Source: Bacillota bacterium
GTDB taxonomy: Bacteria; Bacillota; Clostridia; Lachnospirales; Lachnospiraceae
Length of the DNA stretch: 64,000 nt
Direction: 5' to 3'
NCBI GenBank assembly: GCA_023423045.1
Contig: JAFAGA010000008.1
Span: 62,001 to 126,000, forward strand
Shown: in pieces, positions 8,774-17,502 of the stretch
Position numbering within the stretch: the first letter of the stretch is position 1
Layout: each line of letters begins with the position of its first letter
Position numbers and translations under genes: made by a program
Notes under the pieces: model-generated
Databases searched by the model: none
What the model saw: only the letters and a program-made list of their open reading frames with translations
What the model was told of the DNA's origin: nothing

Positions 8774-9457
8774 CTGGTTGTTCAGTATTTTTTTCAGTCT
8801 TCTCCATTGGGGCAGAAATCGGTCCATATAGCCTTTGAATACCGCATTATGGCTTCCTTCCAACAAATGCACCAGTTCATGCACCACAACATACTCAAGA
8901 CAGTCATAGGGCTTTTTGGCCAGCTGCAGGTTCAAACAGATCTTTCCTGTACGGATATTGCAGCTTCCCCATCTGCTTTTCATATTCCGGATGATCCACC
9001 CGCTTGCCTTAACCCGGATGATGCGTTCCCATTGTTCCATCAGCCGGGGAATTTCCGCCTCCAATCTCTTACGGTACCATTGATTAAGAAGCCTCTCCCT
9101 CTGTTCCTTTGTGCTCCCCGGTTGTGCATACAGAATCACTTTATCTTCTGCTGCCTCCACCCGGCTGTAACGCAAAACTTCTCTTATCTCCAGCTGATAA
9201 AGCTTCCCCCAGACGAATATTTCCTCTCCGCTTATGTATTCCGGCTCCTGCCTCGCAGGGAGTCTGCTGATTTTGGCCTGCTGCCGCATGATCCATTCCT
9301 GCTTTGAGAGCACAAAACGGCGGATCTCTTCCTCGCTCATCCGCAGCGGAGCGGATATATGAAGCCTGCCATCCGGAGGAAGAATCCGAAGATACATATT
9401 CTTAATCCGTTTTTTTTCCACCTCTATCGGTGTCCCATTGATGCTTATCTGTTTCAT
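8768..9457 (-). CDS. YgjP/SprT-like zinc metallopeptidase (DUF45)
   Basis: This 229-residue protein has the HELVHLLEGSHN motif near residue 189, an HExxH-like pair plus a downstream histidine typical of the YgjP/DUF45 family. The upstream WGSCNIRTGKICLN segment is also characteristic. Here the motif is HELVH, so the metal-binding residues are intact. No signal peptide is seen, which implies a cytosolic enzyme. The substrate is unknown. Its last bases overlap the end of the convergent diguanylate cyclase gene. Confidence 0.88.
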   Translation of the reverse strand: MKQISINGTPIEVEKKRIKNMYLRILPPDGRLHISAPLRMSEEEIRRFVLSKQEWIMRQQAKISRLPARQEPEYISGEEIFVWGKLYQLEIREVLRYSRVEAAEDKVILYAQPGSTKEQRERLLNQWYRKRLEAEIPRLMEQWERIIRVKASGWIIRNMKSRWGSCNIRTGKICLNLQLAKKPYDCLEYVVVHELVHLLEGSHNAVFKGYMDRFLPQWRRLKKILNNQL

Positions 9458-9532
9458 TTCCTCTCCTATGTCCGATGATGTCTGCCAGGATCCGCTGATA
9501 TCTGCTGATGCCCGCTGATTGCCGGAGAGAGC

Positions 9533-10453
9533 CTACTTCTTCTTATTGCGGCGCCTTCTCCGGGCCGATGCCGGTTTGCCCTCCTGTGCCTTGACCGTGA
9601 GCTCCTTCTCCTTATCGGAACGCAAGCTAACCCACATGGAGCTGCCTCCTTTGCCATCCGAATTAATCTCAAGAAAATCAAATTTCTTCAGGAATTTGGA
9701 CAGCTTAGTATCTCCGTAATTACGAACGTCAAAATCAGGATACCTTTTTACCAGACGGCTTCCCAGCTCACCCATATTCATCCGCTGTTCGTCCTCATCC
9801 ACTTCGTTCATCATCTTAAGAATGGCGGCCTTGATCACATTGATATCCGTCATATTCTTGCCCGCATCCCCGTTGTCGGCTAAAACAATAATATTCTTCG
9901 CCTTTGTATCTTCCGTCTCCTTTTCCTTTCTGGCCTCCGATTTACCGGCTTTTTCAGAATCCTGTACATGATCGGCCTTAACACGCCCATCCTCCATCTC
10001 CATGCTTTTCTTCTCACTCTCCGCCAGGACATCCAGATATTTAAACTGATTACAGGCCGCAATAAAAGGCTTCGGCGTCTTCCGCTCTCCCATGCCTACC
10101 ACCAGCATTCCCGACTCCCGCAGCCGGGAAGCCAGCTTTGTAAAATCGCTGTCACTGGATACAATGCAAAAGCCTTCCACATTCCCGGAATACAGAATAT
10201 CCATCGCATCAATGATCATTGCTGAATCCGTAGCATTTTTGCCTACCGTATATCCGTATTGCTGTACCGGAGTTACGGAATTCTCAAGCAGCACATCCTT
10301 CCAGGATACGGCTGCAGGCTTCGTCCAATCGCCGTAGATTCTCTTATAGGTAGCAATTCCGTAATCGGCAATTTCATCCATAATATATTTAATATACTTC
10401 GCGGAAACATTATCCGCATCAATTAATACAGCAAAACGTTTTTCTCCCAGCAT
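9533..10453 (-). CDS. NYN-domain (PIN-like) protein with OST-HTH/LOTUS domain
   Basis: The first 145 residues form an NYN nuclease-like domain: FAVLIDADNVSAKY at the start, DSAMIIDAMDIL near residue 76 and CIVSSDSDFTKLA near residue 95 supply the acidic cluster that would bind metal. A charged linker (residues about 150-190) leads to an OST-HTH/LOTUS-type winged helix (about 203-275). The last 15 residues are strongly basic, ending RRRRRNKKK. This architecture suggests an RNA-binding or RNA-cleaving protein. The family has no well-settled bacterial role. It has its own GGAGG site. Confidence 0.85.
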   Translation of the reverse strand: MLGEKRFAVLIDADNVSAKYIKYIMDEIADYGIATYKRIYGDWTKPAAVSWKDVLLENSVTPVQQYGYTVGKNATDSAMIIDAMDILYSGNVEGFCIVSSDSDFTKLASRLRESGMLVVGMGERKTPKPFIAACNQFKYLDVLAESEKKSMEMEDGRVKADHVQDSEKAGKSEARKEKETEDTKAKNIIVLADNGDAGKNMTDINVIKAAILKMMNEVDEDEQRMNMGELGSRLVKRYPDFDVRNYGDTKLSKFLKKFDFLEINSDGKGGSSMWVSLRSDKEKELTVKAQEGKPASARRRRRNKKK

Positions 10454-10609
10454 AACAATCTCCTCCTATTTATTACATTGTACCCCGAATAAATTCATCT
10501 GTAAACCATATTTACGTCCCTCTTCCGGACCAAAGAAAGCGGAAAATAAAAACACCTTCCTGATTAATTAACCATATATTGGCAATAATCATATCAAGGA
10601 GGTGTATTT

Positions 10610-10972
10610 ATGATAGCATTTGTGAAAAACCGCAGTCTTATGATGCAAAAGAAAAAATTGATACTTCTGTATCTGCTTAATCTTGTTGATATCCTGTTTA
10701 CGGTTATATTACTTCAAACCGGTTATTTTAAAGAAGTTAACATACTGATGGTGAAAGTTGTTACAAATCCTATTGCAGGGGTTCTGCTAAAGGTGCTTTT
10801 ACCGGCCCTGCTGCTGGGCTATTTGTACCAGCAATTACAGGAGGGGGATGAGGAACAGTTAAGAATCTCCAATATCGCCGTTAATATCTCCCTGACCATC
10901 TATGCACTGGTGAATCTTTCCCATCTTGTATGGAGTGCCCTGCTGCCCTACTTTATATTTTTAAATCACTAA
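10610..10972 (+). CDS. Small DUF5658-like membrane protein
   Basis: This 120-residue protein has three or four hydrophobic segments. Its LYLLNLVDILFTVILLQTGY stretch matches the Leu/Asn/Asp pattern I associate with DUF5658 proteins. AAGGAGGTG stands before the ATG at 10610. A later ATG at 10640 is possible but has no comparable site. Function is unknown. It is flanked by genes on the opposite strand and is probably monocistronic. Confidence 0.75.
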   Translation: MIAFVKNRSLMMQKKKLILLYLLNLVDILFTVILLQTGYFKEVNILMVKVVTNPIAGVLLKVLLPALLLGYLYQQLQEGDEEQLRISNIAVNISLTIYALVNLSHLVWSALLPYFIFLNH

Positions 10973-11004
10973 GTAAATTCCAAATCGCAGGATCAGGATA
11001 ATAT

Positions 11005-11727
11005 TCAGGAAGCATTCCTATGATCAGGCAGCCCTGTCACCAGGGCAAGCAGTTCATCAAAATCTCCCTGCCTGTAACAGGTAATATCCTGATCCTCCGG
11101 ACAAATCAAACAATCCTTCAATAAGAAGGTATCCATGCCCAAGCCGGCGGCACACATATCTTCCTTTACATCATTACCGATCATAATACATTCTTCGGCT
11201 TTCTTTCCCAGCTTCTCCAAAACCTGCTCATAATATTCCAGTTTCGGCTTACAGTAATTGCTGTTCTCATAGGTGGTAATCAGCTCAAAATCCGCCGGAT
11301 CAAGGCCTGCCCAATTAAGTCTTGCATGAGTGGCCACCCTCGGAAACAGTGGATTCGTAGCAAGAGCAAGGGTATACCCCTTTTCCTTCAGGATTCGTAC
11401 ACACTCACTGGCATTGGGATGGGTTTTGGTTGTGCTCCTTGCCATATGGAATTCCTTCTGGTAGAACTCGTTGAAAAGCGGTTCCAGCTCTTTACTCTCC
11501 TCCACAAGTCCTTCAAAGGTGCTCCAGAAAAGCTGTTCGTTGGTCATAGTCCCGTCATTATCCAGCATTGCCTTGGTACCGGTCCATACCGCTTTCAGCA
11601 GCTTTTCAGAATCATAGCCAAGGGGAACGAATTTGGCCGCCAGGGCTTTGAAATAAGTGTTCAGAAAAAGCTCCTGGTCGGGCATTGGCAGCAGGGTTCC
11701 GTCTAAATCAAAGATACAGGTATTCAT
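11005..11727 (-). CDS. HAD-superfamily hydrolase
   Basis: The 240-residue protein has the HAD nucleophile motif FDLDGTLL at residue 6, a helical cap, motif II around LATNPLF, the motif III lysine in NYCKPKLEYY and the acidic motif IV GNDVKEDM. All catalytic residues are present, so phosphatase or related phosphotransfer activity is likely. The cap size resembles phosphoglycolate-phosphatase-like members, but the substrate cannot be stated. Confidence 0.88.
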   Translation of the reverse strand: MNTCIFDLDGTLLPMPDQELFLNTYFKALAAKFVPLGYDSEKLLKAVWTGTKAMLDNDGTMTNEQLFWSTFEGLVEESKELEPLFNEFYQKEFHMARSTTKTHPNASECVRILKEKGYTLALATNPLFPRVATHARLNWAGLDPADFELITTYENSNYCKPKLEYYEQVLEKLGKKAEECIMIGNDVKEDMCAAGLGMDTFLLKDCLICPEDQDITCYRQGDFDELLALVTGLPDHRNAS

Positions 11728-11821
11728 ATATACTTCCTTTCATGGTGCTGTATTATTATCAACCGTCATATTTCCATTACGCCTATACTACCAAATCCAA
11801 CCTCCGGATGCAACCCCTTCC

Positions 11822-13165
11822 CTAGGAATTTTGCAGGCCCCCAGTGAATAACAGCAACTGTCTCTGCCATTCCTGCCTGGGTTCATAAGCTTCCATGCCG
11901 AACTCTCCCATCTCCGACAGCAAGCTCTTCTTCAGCAGCTCTACCTCATGATGCCCCAGAAGCTGATAGACTCCGGGATATTCTTCGGGATAGAAGCACT
12001 CCTGCAGAATCTCGGTCAAATCGGCAATACTGCGCACCTTATCCCATATCAAAGAAACCTTATCCTCCAAGCCTTTCCGTTCTTTTATTTCCTCAAGGAG
12101 CTCCCTCAGCTTCTCATCCTCCATGGCTTCTCCTGTGACCAGCTCTTCCTCCGGCTCTCTTTCCTTGTCGGTCCGTATAAAGAAACTCCCCAGGGATGCC
12201 GTATCCAAATGATACTTAAGGCGTAATGCCAGCTCCGGCACTGCACGCTGAAGATAACCGACTTGCTCCTCCTCCAGCTTCAAGGCCTCCCCAATCCGCT
12301 CCAGGCTTTCCCGGAGTATAGCCTGTATTTCTTCCCTGTCCTTCATAGGTGTTGTACCATCCGCAGCATTTCCCCGACCGGACAGTATCTTTTGCAGCTC
12401 CTCAAGCTCCCCTCCTGAAAGAAGAAGCTTTGCAGGCTCCCTCCCCAACAGTTCGCAGCCAATCGCATTAATGACTGCCAATTCACACAGATTAATTAAT
12501 AAATGCTGCGCCTCCCGGTCATAGCTGTTCATCAGCAGCCGGAGCCTTTGATTGGAAAAGCGGCTGAGTATACCATCCTCCAAGGTAAGCCGCTTTAAGT
12601 ATTCATGGATATATTCCACCCCCAGATCACCTGTTACGGCATTCAAAAGCGGGTAATCCACTGTTCCTGGAATCTCATGTGCCCCGTATTCTATATTATA
12701 ATCGTGGAAGAATTCCGGAAGGCCGTGATACAGTGTATCCCGGTAGGCAATGCTGTCCGGACGGCTCCCCTTTTCCTGCAGCCTTGTCAAAAGCCGCATC
12801 GCCTCCTCCTGGTAAATGGTGATCTGCTCCATACCCCGATAAAATAATGTCTCCGGCTTCTCCTGCTTCAACAGCTCCAGCTTTTGCTGTATATCGGGAA
12901 CTGTTTTCAGATAGGCTCCGATCTGATACGTGATAGACTGCAGCAGCTCCTGTGCCTTCTCCACCGGAACAGAGCTGCTCTCGCTATTGGTATAACGCTC
13001 TACCTCTTTAGCCATAAGGTCGATTAAACCATATTGCAGTGCCTGTATCTGCTGCCCGCTCAACAGATTCTGTTCTGCTGCGGCCTGCAACAGGGACTGG
13101 AAATAATGTCCCCGGTCCAAAATGCTCTCATTAATTCCAGTACCCGTAATATTCAGATAATCCAT
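11822..13165 (-). CDS. DUF6179-type conserved protein
   Basis: This 447-residue soluble, mostly helical, acidic protein resembles the clostridial DUF6179 family by overall sequence look. No catalytic motif or membrane helix is seen. It lies 57 bp downstream of the DUF6323-type gene on the same strand, a pairing I recognise from other Clostridia. The two therefore probably work together. Function is unknown. A GGAGGAG site supports the ATG at 13165. Confidence 0.75.
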   Translation of the reverse strand: MDYLNITGTGINESILDRGHYFQSLLQAAAEQNLLSGQQIQALQYGLIDLMAKEVERYTNSESSSVPVEKAQELLQSITYQIGAYLKTVPDIQQKLELLKQEKPETLFYRGMEQITIYQEEAMRLLTRLQEKGSRPDSIAYRDTLYHGLPEFFHDYNIEYGAHEIPGTVDYPLLNAVTGDLGVEYIHEYLKRLTLEDGILSRFSNQRLRLLMNSYDREAQHLLINLCELAVINAIGCELLGREPAKLLLSGGELEELQKILSGRGNAADGTTPMKDREEIQAILRESLERIGEALKLEEEQVGYLQRAVPELALRLKYHLDTASLGSFFIRTDKEREPEEELVTGEAMEDEKLRELLEEIKERKGLEDKVSLIWDKVRSIADLTEILQECFYPEEYPGVYQLLGHHEVELLKKSLLSEMGEFGMEAYEPRQEWQRQLLLFTGGLQNS

Positions 13166-13222
13166 ATGCTCTCCTCCTCGTCATACCTTATATCAATCAT
13201 GCCCTTGCTCCTGCTCAATGCT

Positions 13223-13732
13223 TTAATCCCATTCCCTCTCATCCCAATCCAGAAAGTCCAGATAATCCTCCTCGTATCCGTCTGATCCGCGATATTCCTT
13301 CGTACCATAACGAATATCGCGGCAATAGTTCTCCAGCATGGAGGTTTGGAGAAACTCCACGGAGCCCTGGCAGACATCCTCATAATAGGATTTCATCAAG
13401 CGGATAAGCTCATCGTCAGAAAGCTCCTCCAATGCCTCACTCTTGAAATAATAAAAGCATTCCTGAAGCTGCATCAGCGTATCCGCATAATTCTCCTGGT
13501 TGAGATAGGCGGAATCGGCAAACTCCATAATAAGCTTCTGTATCACGCCTCCCCCAAACTCAATTCTTCCGGTCTGCTCCAGGGTCTCCTTCCTATTTTC
13601 TACAAGCTGCCGGATCTCCTGCTGGGACAGCACCAACCCAAAACGGAGGGTGTAGGGATTGCATTCTTTGATTACCTCCGCTGTCTGCTGCTCTAATACA
13701 GTTATGGGCAGTATCATAAATAGCTTCTCCAT
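13223..13732 (-). CDS. DUF6323-type conserved protein
   Basis: This 169-residue acidic protein resembles DUF6323 (ITVLEQQTAEVIKECNPYT near the start, then LVLSQQEIRQLVENR). The C-terminus is rich in Asp, Glu and Tyr. No signal peptide or catalytic motif is visible. It is the first gene of a two-gene unit with the DUF6179 protein and has a strong promoter at 13875-13847. Function is unknown. The conserved pairing is the main clue. Confidence 0.75.
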   Translation of the reverse strand: MEKLFMILPITVLEQQTAEVIKECNPYTLRFGLVLSQQEIRQLVENRKETLEQTGRIEFGGGVIQKLIMEFADSAYLNQENYADTLMQLQECFYYFKSEALEELSDDELIRLMKSYYEDVCQGSVEFLQTSMLENYCRDIRYGTKEYRGSDGYEEDYLDFLDWDEREWD

Positions 13733-13770
13733 AGTTCACCATTCCTTTCATAAAAATTTTAAAAAAGGGG

Positions 13771-13799
13771 TTGACAAATAAATAACTTTGTGCTACAAT
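13771..13799 (+). promoter_or_regulatory. Plus-strand promoter facing away from DUF6323
   Basis: TTGACA (13771-13776), a 17-nt spacer and TACAAT (13794-13799). No plus-strand protein gene follows; an intrinsic terminator comes about 100 bp later. It lies inside the 5' leader of the minus-strand DUF6323 transcript. Confidence 0.6.
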
Positions 13800-13846
13800 T
13801 ATATTGGAATTTTATGTTTTGATTTTATTTCAACATAATTAAATTG

Positions 13847-13875
13847 ATTATAATACCATTGCTAGATAAAGTCAA
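13847..13875 (-). promoter_or_regulatory. Promoter of the DUF6323-DUF6179 operon
   Basis: On the minus strand TTGACT (13875-13870), a 17-nt spacer and TATAAT (13852-13847), about 115 bp before the DUF6323 start codon. Its start point overlaps that of the opposing plus-strand promoter by roughly 35 bp. Confidence 0.7.
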
Positions 13876-13898
13876 TTATTAAATTTATAATATATATA

Positions 13899-13942
13899 AG
13901 CCCTCCGCCGGGACGTGTTTTGATCCTGGCCGAGGGCTTTTT
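13899..13942 (+). terminator. Intrinsic terminator
   Basis: AGCCCTCCGCCGGGA pairs with TCCTGGCCGAGGGCT around a ten-base loop and is followed by five T on the plus strand. It lies 43 bp beyond the stop of the minus-strand lipoprotein gene and may act in both directions. Confidence 0.75.
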
Positions 13943-13984
13943 CATCTTCCTTTATAAGTTATCGCTAATCATTTATGAATCTTA

Positions 13985-14671
13985 TTATTTATTCTCTCCG
14001 TCAAGTTCAAAAGGCTTTAACAATTTATCAACTTCAATATCCTTACCCTTCTCATCCATGGTTTGGACCTTTGCAAATACCCAGCCTTCAACATTATTCG
14101 GGTCAACGCCCGCGTTGATGAAGACTTCCGGATTTAGAACAAATACAATGTCCTTATCATTCGTCGACATGTCTTTCGCCCATTCGAACATATTGCCATT
14201 CGTTAAATCAACACCATAATGATCAAGCGCCATATGATAGGTGATGTTATCACGATATAACTCTACAATCTTTTTGTAGGAAGCCAAAGGTGTAACCTCT
14301 CCGTTATAGGATAAGGCATCACTTCCGAAGTCTGTTCCAAGTATGAGCTTATCTCCTGCCAACATACCATCAGGCAGCTTACCGGCATCTAAACCTGCAT
14401 CAATAAAGGGCTGTGCATCCAACTCCAAATAAGCATCATATGTTGTTGTCCTGCTAAAGTCTTGGCTCCAAACGAATCTTGCCGCTCCATCAGGCGCTTC
14501 TAAGGACCATCCGCCCAATACAGTATCTTCATTTACGTTATCTCCAATTTCATTCAACACTGCATCAAAGGATTTAATGGATTGGTCACCAATTACATCT
14601 AATTTGTTGCATGCTGTTAAACCTGCCAGTACTAATGCTAAAAAAGCTGTGAATATTAATTTTTTTATCAT
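13985..14671 (-). CDS. Uncharacterised lipoprotein with an internal duplication
   Basis: This 228-residue protein has a lipoprotein signal peptide ending in the lipobox LTAC at residues 18-21, so it should be anchored outside the membrane. Two segments resemble each other: AQPFIDAGLDAGKLPDG (near residue 87) and PEVFINAGVDPNNVEGW (near residue 184). This suggests a duplicated unit. I do not recognise the family. It starts 71 bp after the copA stop on the same strand, so it may be co-transcribed with copA. It has no cluster of Cys, His or Met that would point to copper binding. Confidence 0.85.
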   Translation of the reverse strand: MIKKLIFTAFLALVLAGLTACNKLDVIGDQSIKSFDAVLNEIGDNVNEDTVLGGWSLEAPDGAARFVWSQDFSRTTTYDAYLELDAQPFIDAGLDAGKLPDGMLAGDKLILGTDFGSDALSYNGEVTPLASYKKIVELYRDNITYHMALDHYGVDLTNGNMFEWAKDMSTNDKDIVFVLNPEVFINAGVDPNNVEGWVFAKVQTMDEKGKDIEVDKLLKPFELDGENK

Positions 14672-14742
14672 CCTATTAATTTTCCTTTCCCTATTCTTTA
14701 TTTCGTTTTATTAAAGAAATATCATGATGAATTGCTATTATT

Positions 14743-17205
14743 TTAATGATATGCTTTAAATCTCTTTAATCTTAATGCGTTGGTTAATACGGAGACTGAG
14801 CTGAAGGCCATAGCTGCTGCTGCAATAATCGGATTAAGCAACGGGCCTCCGAACAGGTAAAGGAGACCTGCCGCAACAGGTATTCCGGCAGCATTGTAAC
14901 CAAAGGCCCAGAATAAATTCTGCTTGATGTTACGGATTGTACTTTTACTTAAATGAATTGCAGTAGGAACATCCATAAGGTCGCTTCTCATAAGAACGAT
15001 ATCTGCAGATTCCATCGCCACATCAGTACCGGAACCGATTGCAATACCGATATCTGCCTGTACCAGAGCCGGAGCATCATTAATTCCGTCTCCTACCATA
15101 CATACCTTTTTACCTTCCGCCTGAAGCTTCTTCACCTCATTTGACTTATCTTGAGGAAGCACCTCCGCAAGTACCCGGTCGATTCCCACTTGTTTTGCTA
15201 TTGCTTCAGCAGTCTTACGGTTATCTCCTGTAATCATCGCAACCTCAATACCCATGGATTGAAGCTTTTTAATTGCTCTCGCACTGCTCTCCTTAACAAC
15301 ATCGGCAACTGCTATGATACCTGCCAATTTATTCTCCATCGCCACATACATCGGGGTCTTGCCTTCCCCTGCCAGCTGATCGGACTTCAGCTTTAGTTCC
15401 TCTAAGGAAATACTTCTGCTATCCATCAATTTTTTATTACCGATTAATACCTGAATTCCATCAATCACTACTTCAATTCCATGGCCCGGGATTGCTTCAA
15501 ACTGTTCTACTTTCTTAAATTCCAGGCGTTCCATCTCAGCGCCTCGAACAATTGCTTCTCCAAGGGGATGCTCGGAACCCTTTTCTCCGGAGGCTGCAAT
15601 TTGAAGAAGATATTCTCTCTTCACACCTGCTGTCGTAATTATGTCGGTTACTTCCGGTTTACCCTCCGTAATTGTTCCTGTCTTATCAAACACGATGGTA
15701 TTAATCTTATGCGTGGTTTCCAATGCCTCGCCACCCTTAATCAAAATACCATTTTCAGCTCCCTTACCGGTACCAACCATGATTGCTGTCGGCGTGGCAA
15801 GACCTAATGCACAAGGGCAGGCAATAACCAGAATAGATATAAATATGGTTAAGGAAAAGGCTAAGGATTGTCCTGTGAAGAACCATGCCAGGAAGGCAAT
15901 TGCTGCAATAATACAGACAACCGGTACAAAGTATCCGGATACAATATCAGCCATCTGAGCAATCGGAGCTTTGGAGCCCTGAGCCTCCTCTACCAGTTTT
16001 ATAATCTGTGCTAAAGCAGTATCACTTCCGACTTTCGTTGCCTTGAACTTAATCATACCATTCTTGTTGATACTTGCAGCAAATACCTTATCACCAACTT
16101 TTTTATCCACAGGCATACTTTCTCCGGTTAACATAGCTTCATCAATGGAGGTATTACCCTCTAAAACAACCCCATCTACCGGGATTTTTTCACCTGGCTT
16201 TACTAATATGATATCTCCGATTTCGACTTCATCAATGGGTACTTCAATCTCTTTTCCATCTTCAATTACGATTGCTGTCTTAGGAGCAAGACCCATCAAC
16301 TTCTTTATAGCCTCCGAGGTCTTACCCTTTGATACTGCCTCTAAGGACTTACCAAGCAAAATCAGGGCAATGATTACACCAGCCGTCTCATAATATAAAG
16401 ATTCTACTGCCATAAAATCACCTTGAATAATTCGATAGGTATTATATAAGCTGAATAATACGGCAGATGTAGTTCCTATCGCCACCAGGGAATCCATATT
16501 AGGACTTCTTTGGATTAAAGCTTTGAAACCGACTGTATAAAATTTATATCCTGCAATAATAATGGGAGTAGTGAGTAATACCTGCAATAAAGCAAATCTT
16601 AAGGGATACTTCATCGGATTTAATGCCATAGGTATCGGAAACGGCCACCAGGATACCATGGGAACCATTGCAAAATACAGAAGCGGAAGTCCAAACACAG
16701 CCGCTATTGTAAATTTAACCCAAAGCGTCTTAATCTCTTTTTCTTTCCGAAGTTTATCTTCATCCACTGTATTTTTCTCAATCTCCAAAGCCTTGTATCC
16801 GGTTTTTTCGATACATTGCTTTATAGCTGAAAGTCTGAGTTTCTGTGAATCATATTCTACCGTAGCTTTTTCCGTAGCCAGATTAACCGATACTTTATTA
16901 ATTCCCTCCAGCTTAGCGATCGCCTTTTCAACTCTTTGTGCACAGGCTGCGCAAGTCATTCCACCGATCGGGATAGTAACCGTATTCGCTTTACTCTCCT
17001 CTATTACACCATAGCCTGCATGTTCTACCACTTCTTTAATCGCAGGTATGGAGGCTTTCAGAGCATCAAATTCTACGGTTAATTTTTCTGTTGCGAAATT
17101 CACATTTGCATTCGCTACACCTTCCAGCTTGCTGACAGCCTTTTGAACTCTCTGTGCACAAGCAGCACAAGTCATACCACTTATCTTTACAGTTTCTTTA
17201 TTCAT
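14743..17205 (-). CDS. copA: Copper-exporting P1B-type ATPase
   Basis: This 820-residue pump has two N-terminal heavy-metal domains, each with GMTCAAC (residues about 10-16 and 82-88). Eight membrane helices are expected, with the ion-binding CPC at 463-465. The phosphorylation motif DKTGT is at 507-511, and the SEHPLGEA histidine and the GDGINDAPA hinge follow. The CPC type with CxxC domains means Cu(I) export. No CsoR or CopZ gene is adjacent. The ATG at 17205 has an AAAGGA site. Confidence 0.96.
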   Translation of the reverse strand: MNKETVKISGMTCAACAQRVQKAVSKLEGVANANVNFATEKLTVEFDALKASIPAIKEVVEHAGYGVIEESKANTVTIPIGGMTCAACAQRVEKAIAKLEGINKVSVNLATEKATVEYDSQKLRLSAIKQCIEKTGYKALEIEKNTVDEDKLRKEKEIKTLWVKFTIAAVFGLPLLYFAMVPMVSWWPFPIPMALNPMKYPLRFALLQVLLTTPIIIAGYKFYTVGFKALIQRSPNMDSLVAIGTTSAVLFSLYNTYRIIQGDFMAVESLYYETAGVIIALILLGKSLEAVSKGKTSEAIKKLMGLAPKTAIVIEDGKEIEVPIDEVEIGDIILVKPGEKIPVDGVVLEGNTSIDEAMLTGESMPVDKKVGDKVFAASINKNGMIKFKATKVGSDTALAQIIKLVEEAQGSKAPIAQMADIVSGYFVPVVCIIAAIAFLAWFFTGQSLAFSLTIFISILVIACPCALGLATPTAIMVGTGKGAENGILIKGGEALETTHKINTIVFDKTGTITEGKPEVTDIITTAGVKREYLLQIAASGEKGSEHPLGEAIVRGAEMERLEFKKVEQFEAIPGHGIEVVIDGIQVLIGNKKLMDSRSISLEELKLKSDQLAGEGKTPMYVAMENKLAGIIAVADVVKESSARAIKKLQSMGIEVAMITGDNRKTAEAIAKQVGIDRVLAEVLPQDKSNEVKKLQAEGKKVCMVGDGINDAPALVQADIGIAIGSGTDVAMESADIVLMRSDLMDVPTAIHLSKSTIRNIKQNLFWAFGYNAAGIPVAAGLLYLFGGPLLNPIIAAAAMAFSSVSVLTNALRLKRFKAYH

Positions 17206-17281
17206 TTATTTAATCCTTTCTTAAAATATTTTTTATTTAATATCCGTCTCACAAATATCTTAATCTTAATTCACAATAATT

Positions 17282-17296
17282 ATATTCTTTGAATAT
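17282..17296. promoter_or_regulatory. Short palindrome upstream of copA
   Basis: ATATTC-TTT-GAATAT is a perfect 6-3-6 palindrome about 80 bp before the copA start. It does not resemble the CsoR or CopY operators I know, so the bound protein, if any, is unknown. Confidence 0.3.
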
Positions 17297-17354
17297 GAAG
17301 ATTTTATGGAGTTTAATAAAAAGTCATTAATTTCTTTAAAAAGGAATCTGCTGT

Positions 17355-17388
17355 TAAAAAATGACCCCAAATTAAATTCGGGGTCATT
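17355..17388 (-). terminator. Terminator after the aldehyde dehydrogenase gene
   Basis: On the minus strand AATGACCCC and GGGGTCATT form a stem followed by TTTTT. It lies 115 bp past the aldehyde dehydrogenase stop and isolates copA from it. Confidence 0.8.
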
Positions 17389-17502
17389 CCGGCTTTTTCT
17401 TTAATATCAATTGCATTATTCTGTATATCCTATCTATTTCAAATTCATCTGCTCTCTGTAATGAAACGGTTTACTATTTACTGATACTTTATCCTAACCG
17501 CT

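Larger units (their letters stand above)
13806..13942 (+). ncRNA. Candidate ~137-nt small RNA
   Basis: The stretch between the plus-strand promoter and a strong terminator holds no open reading frame of useful length. It is AT-rich, with a GC-rich 3' hairpin, the usual make-up of an intergenic small RNA. This is inferred from promoter and terminator only. The hairpin may instead mainly serve the lipoprotein gene coming from the other side. Confidence 0.4.

Noticed and set aside
14953..17014. Several plus-strand frames opposite copA
   Set aside because: They are shadows of the strongly conserved copA reading frame and lack ribosome sites or recognisable products.
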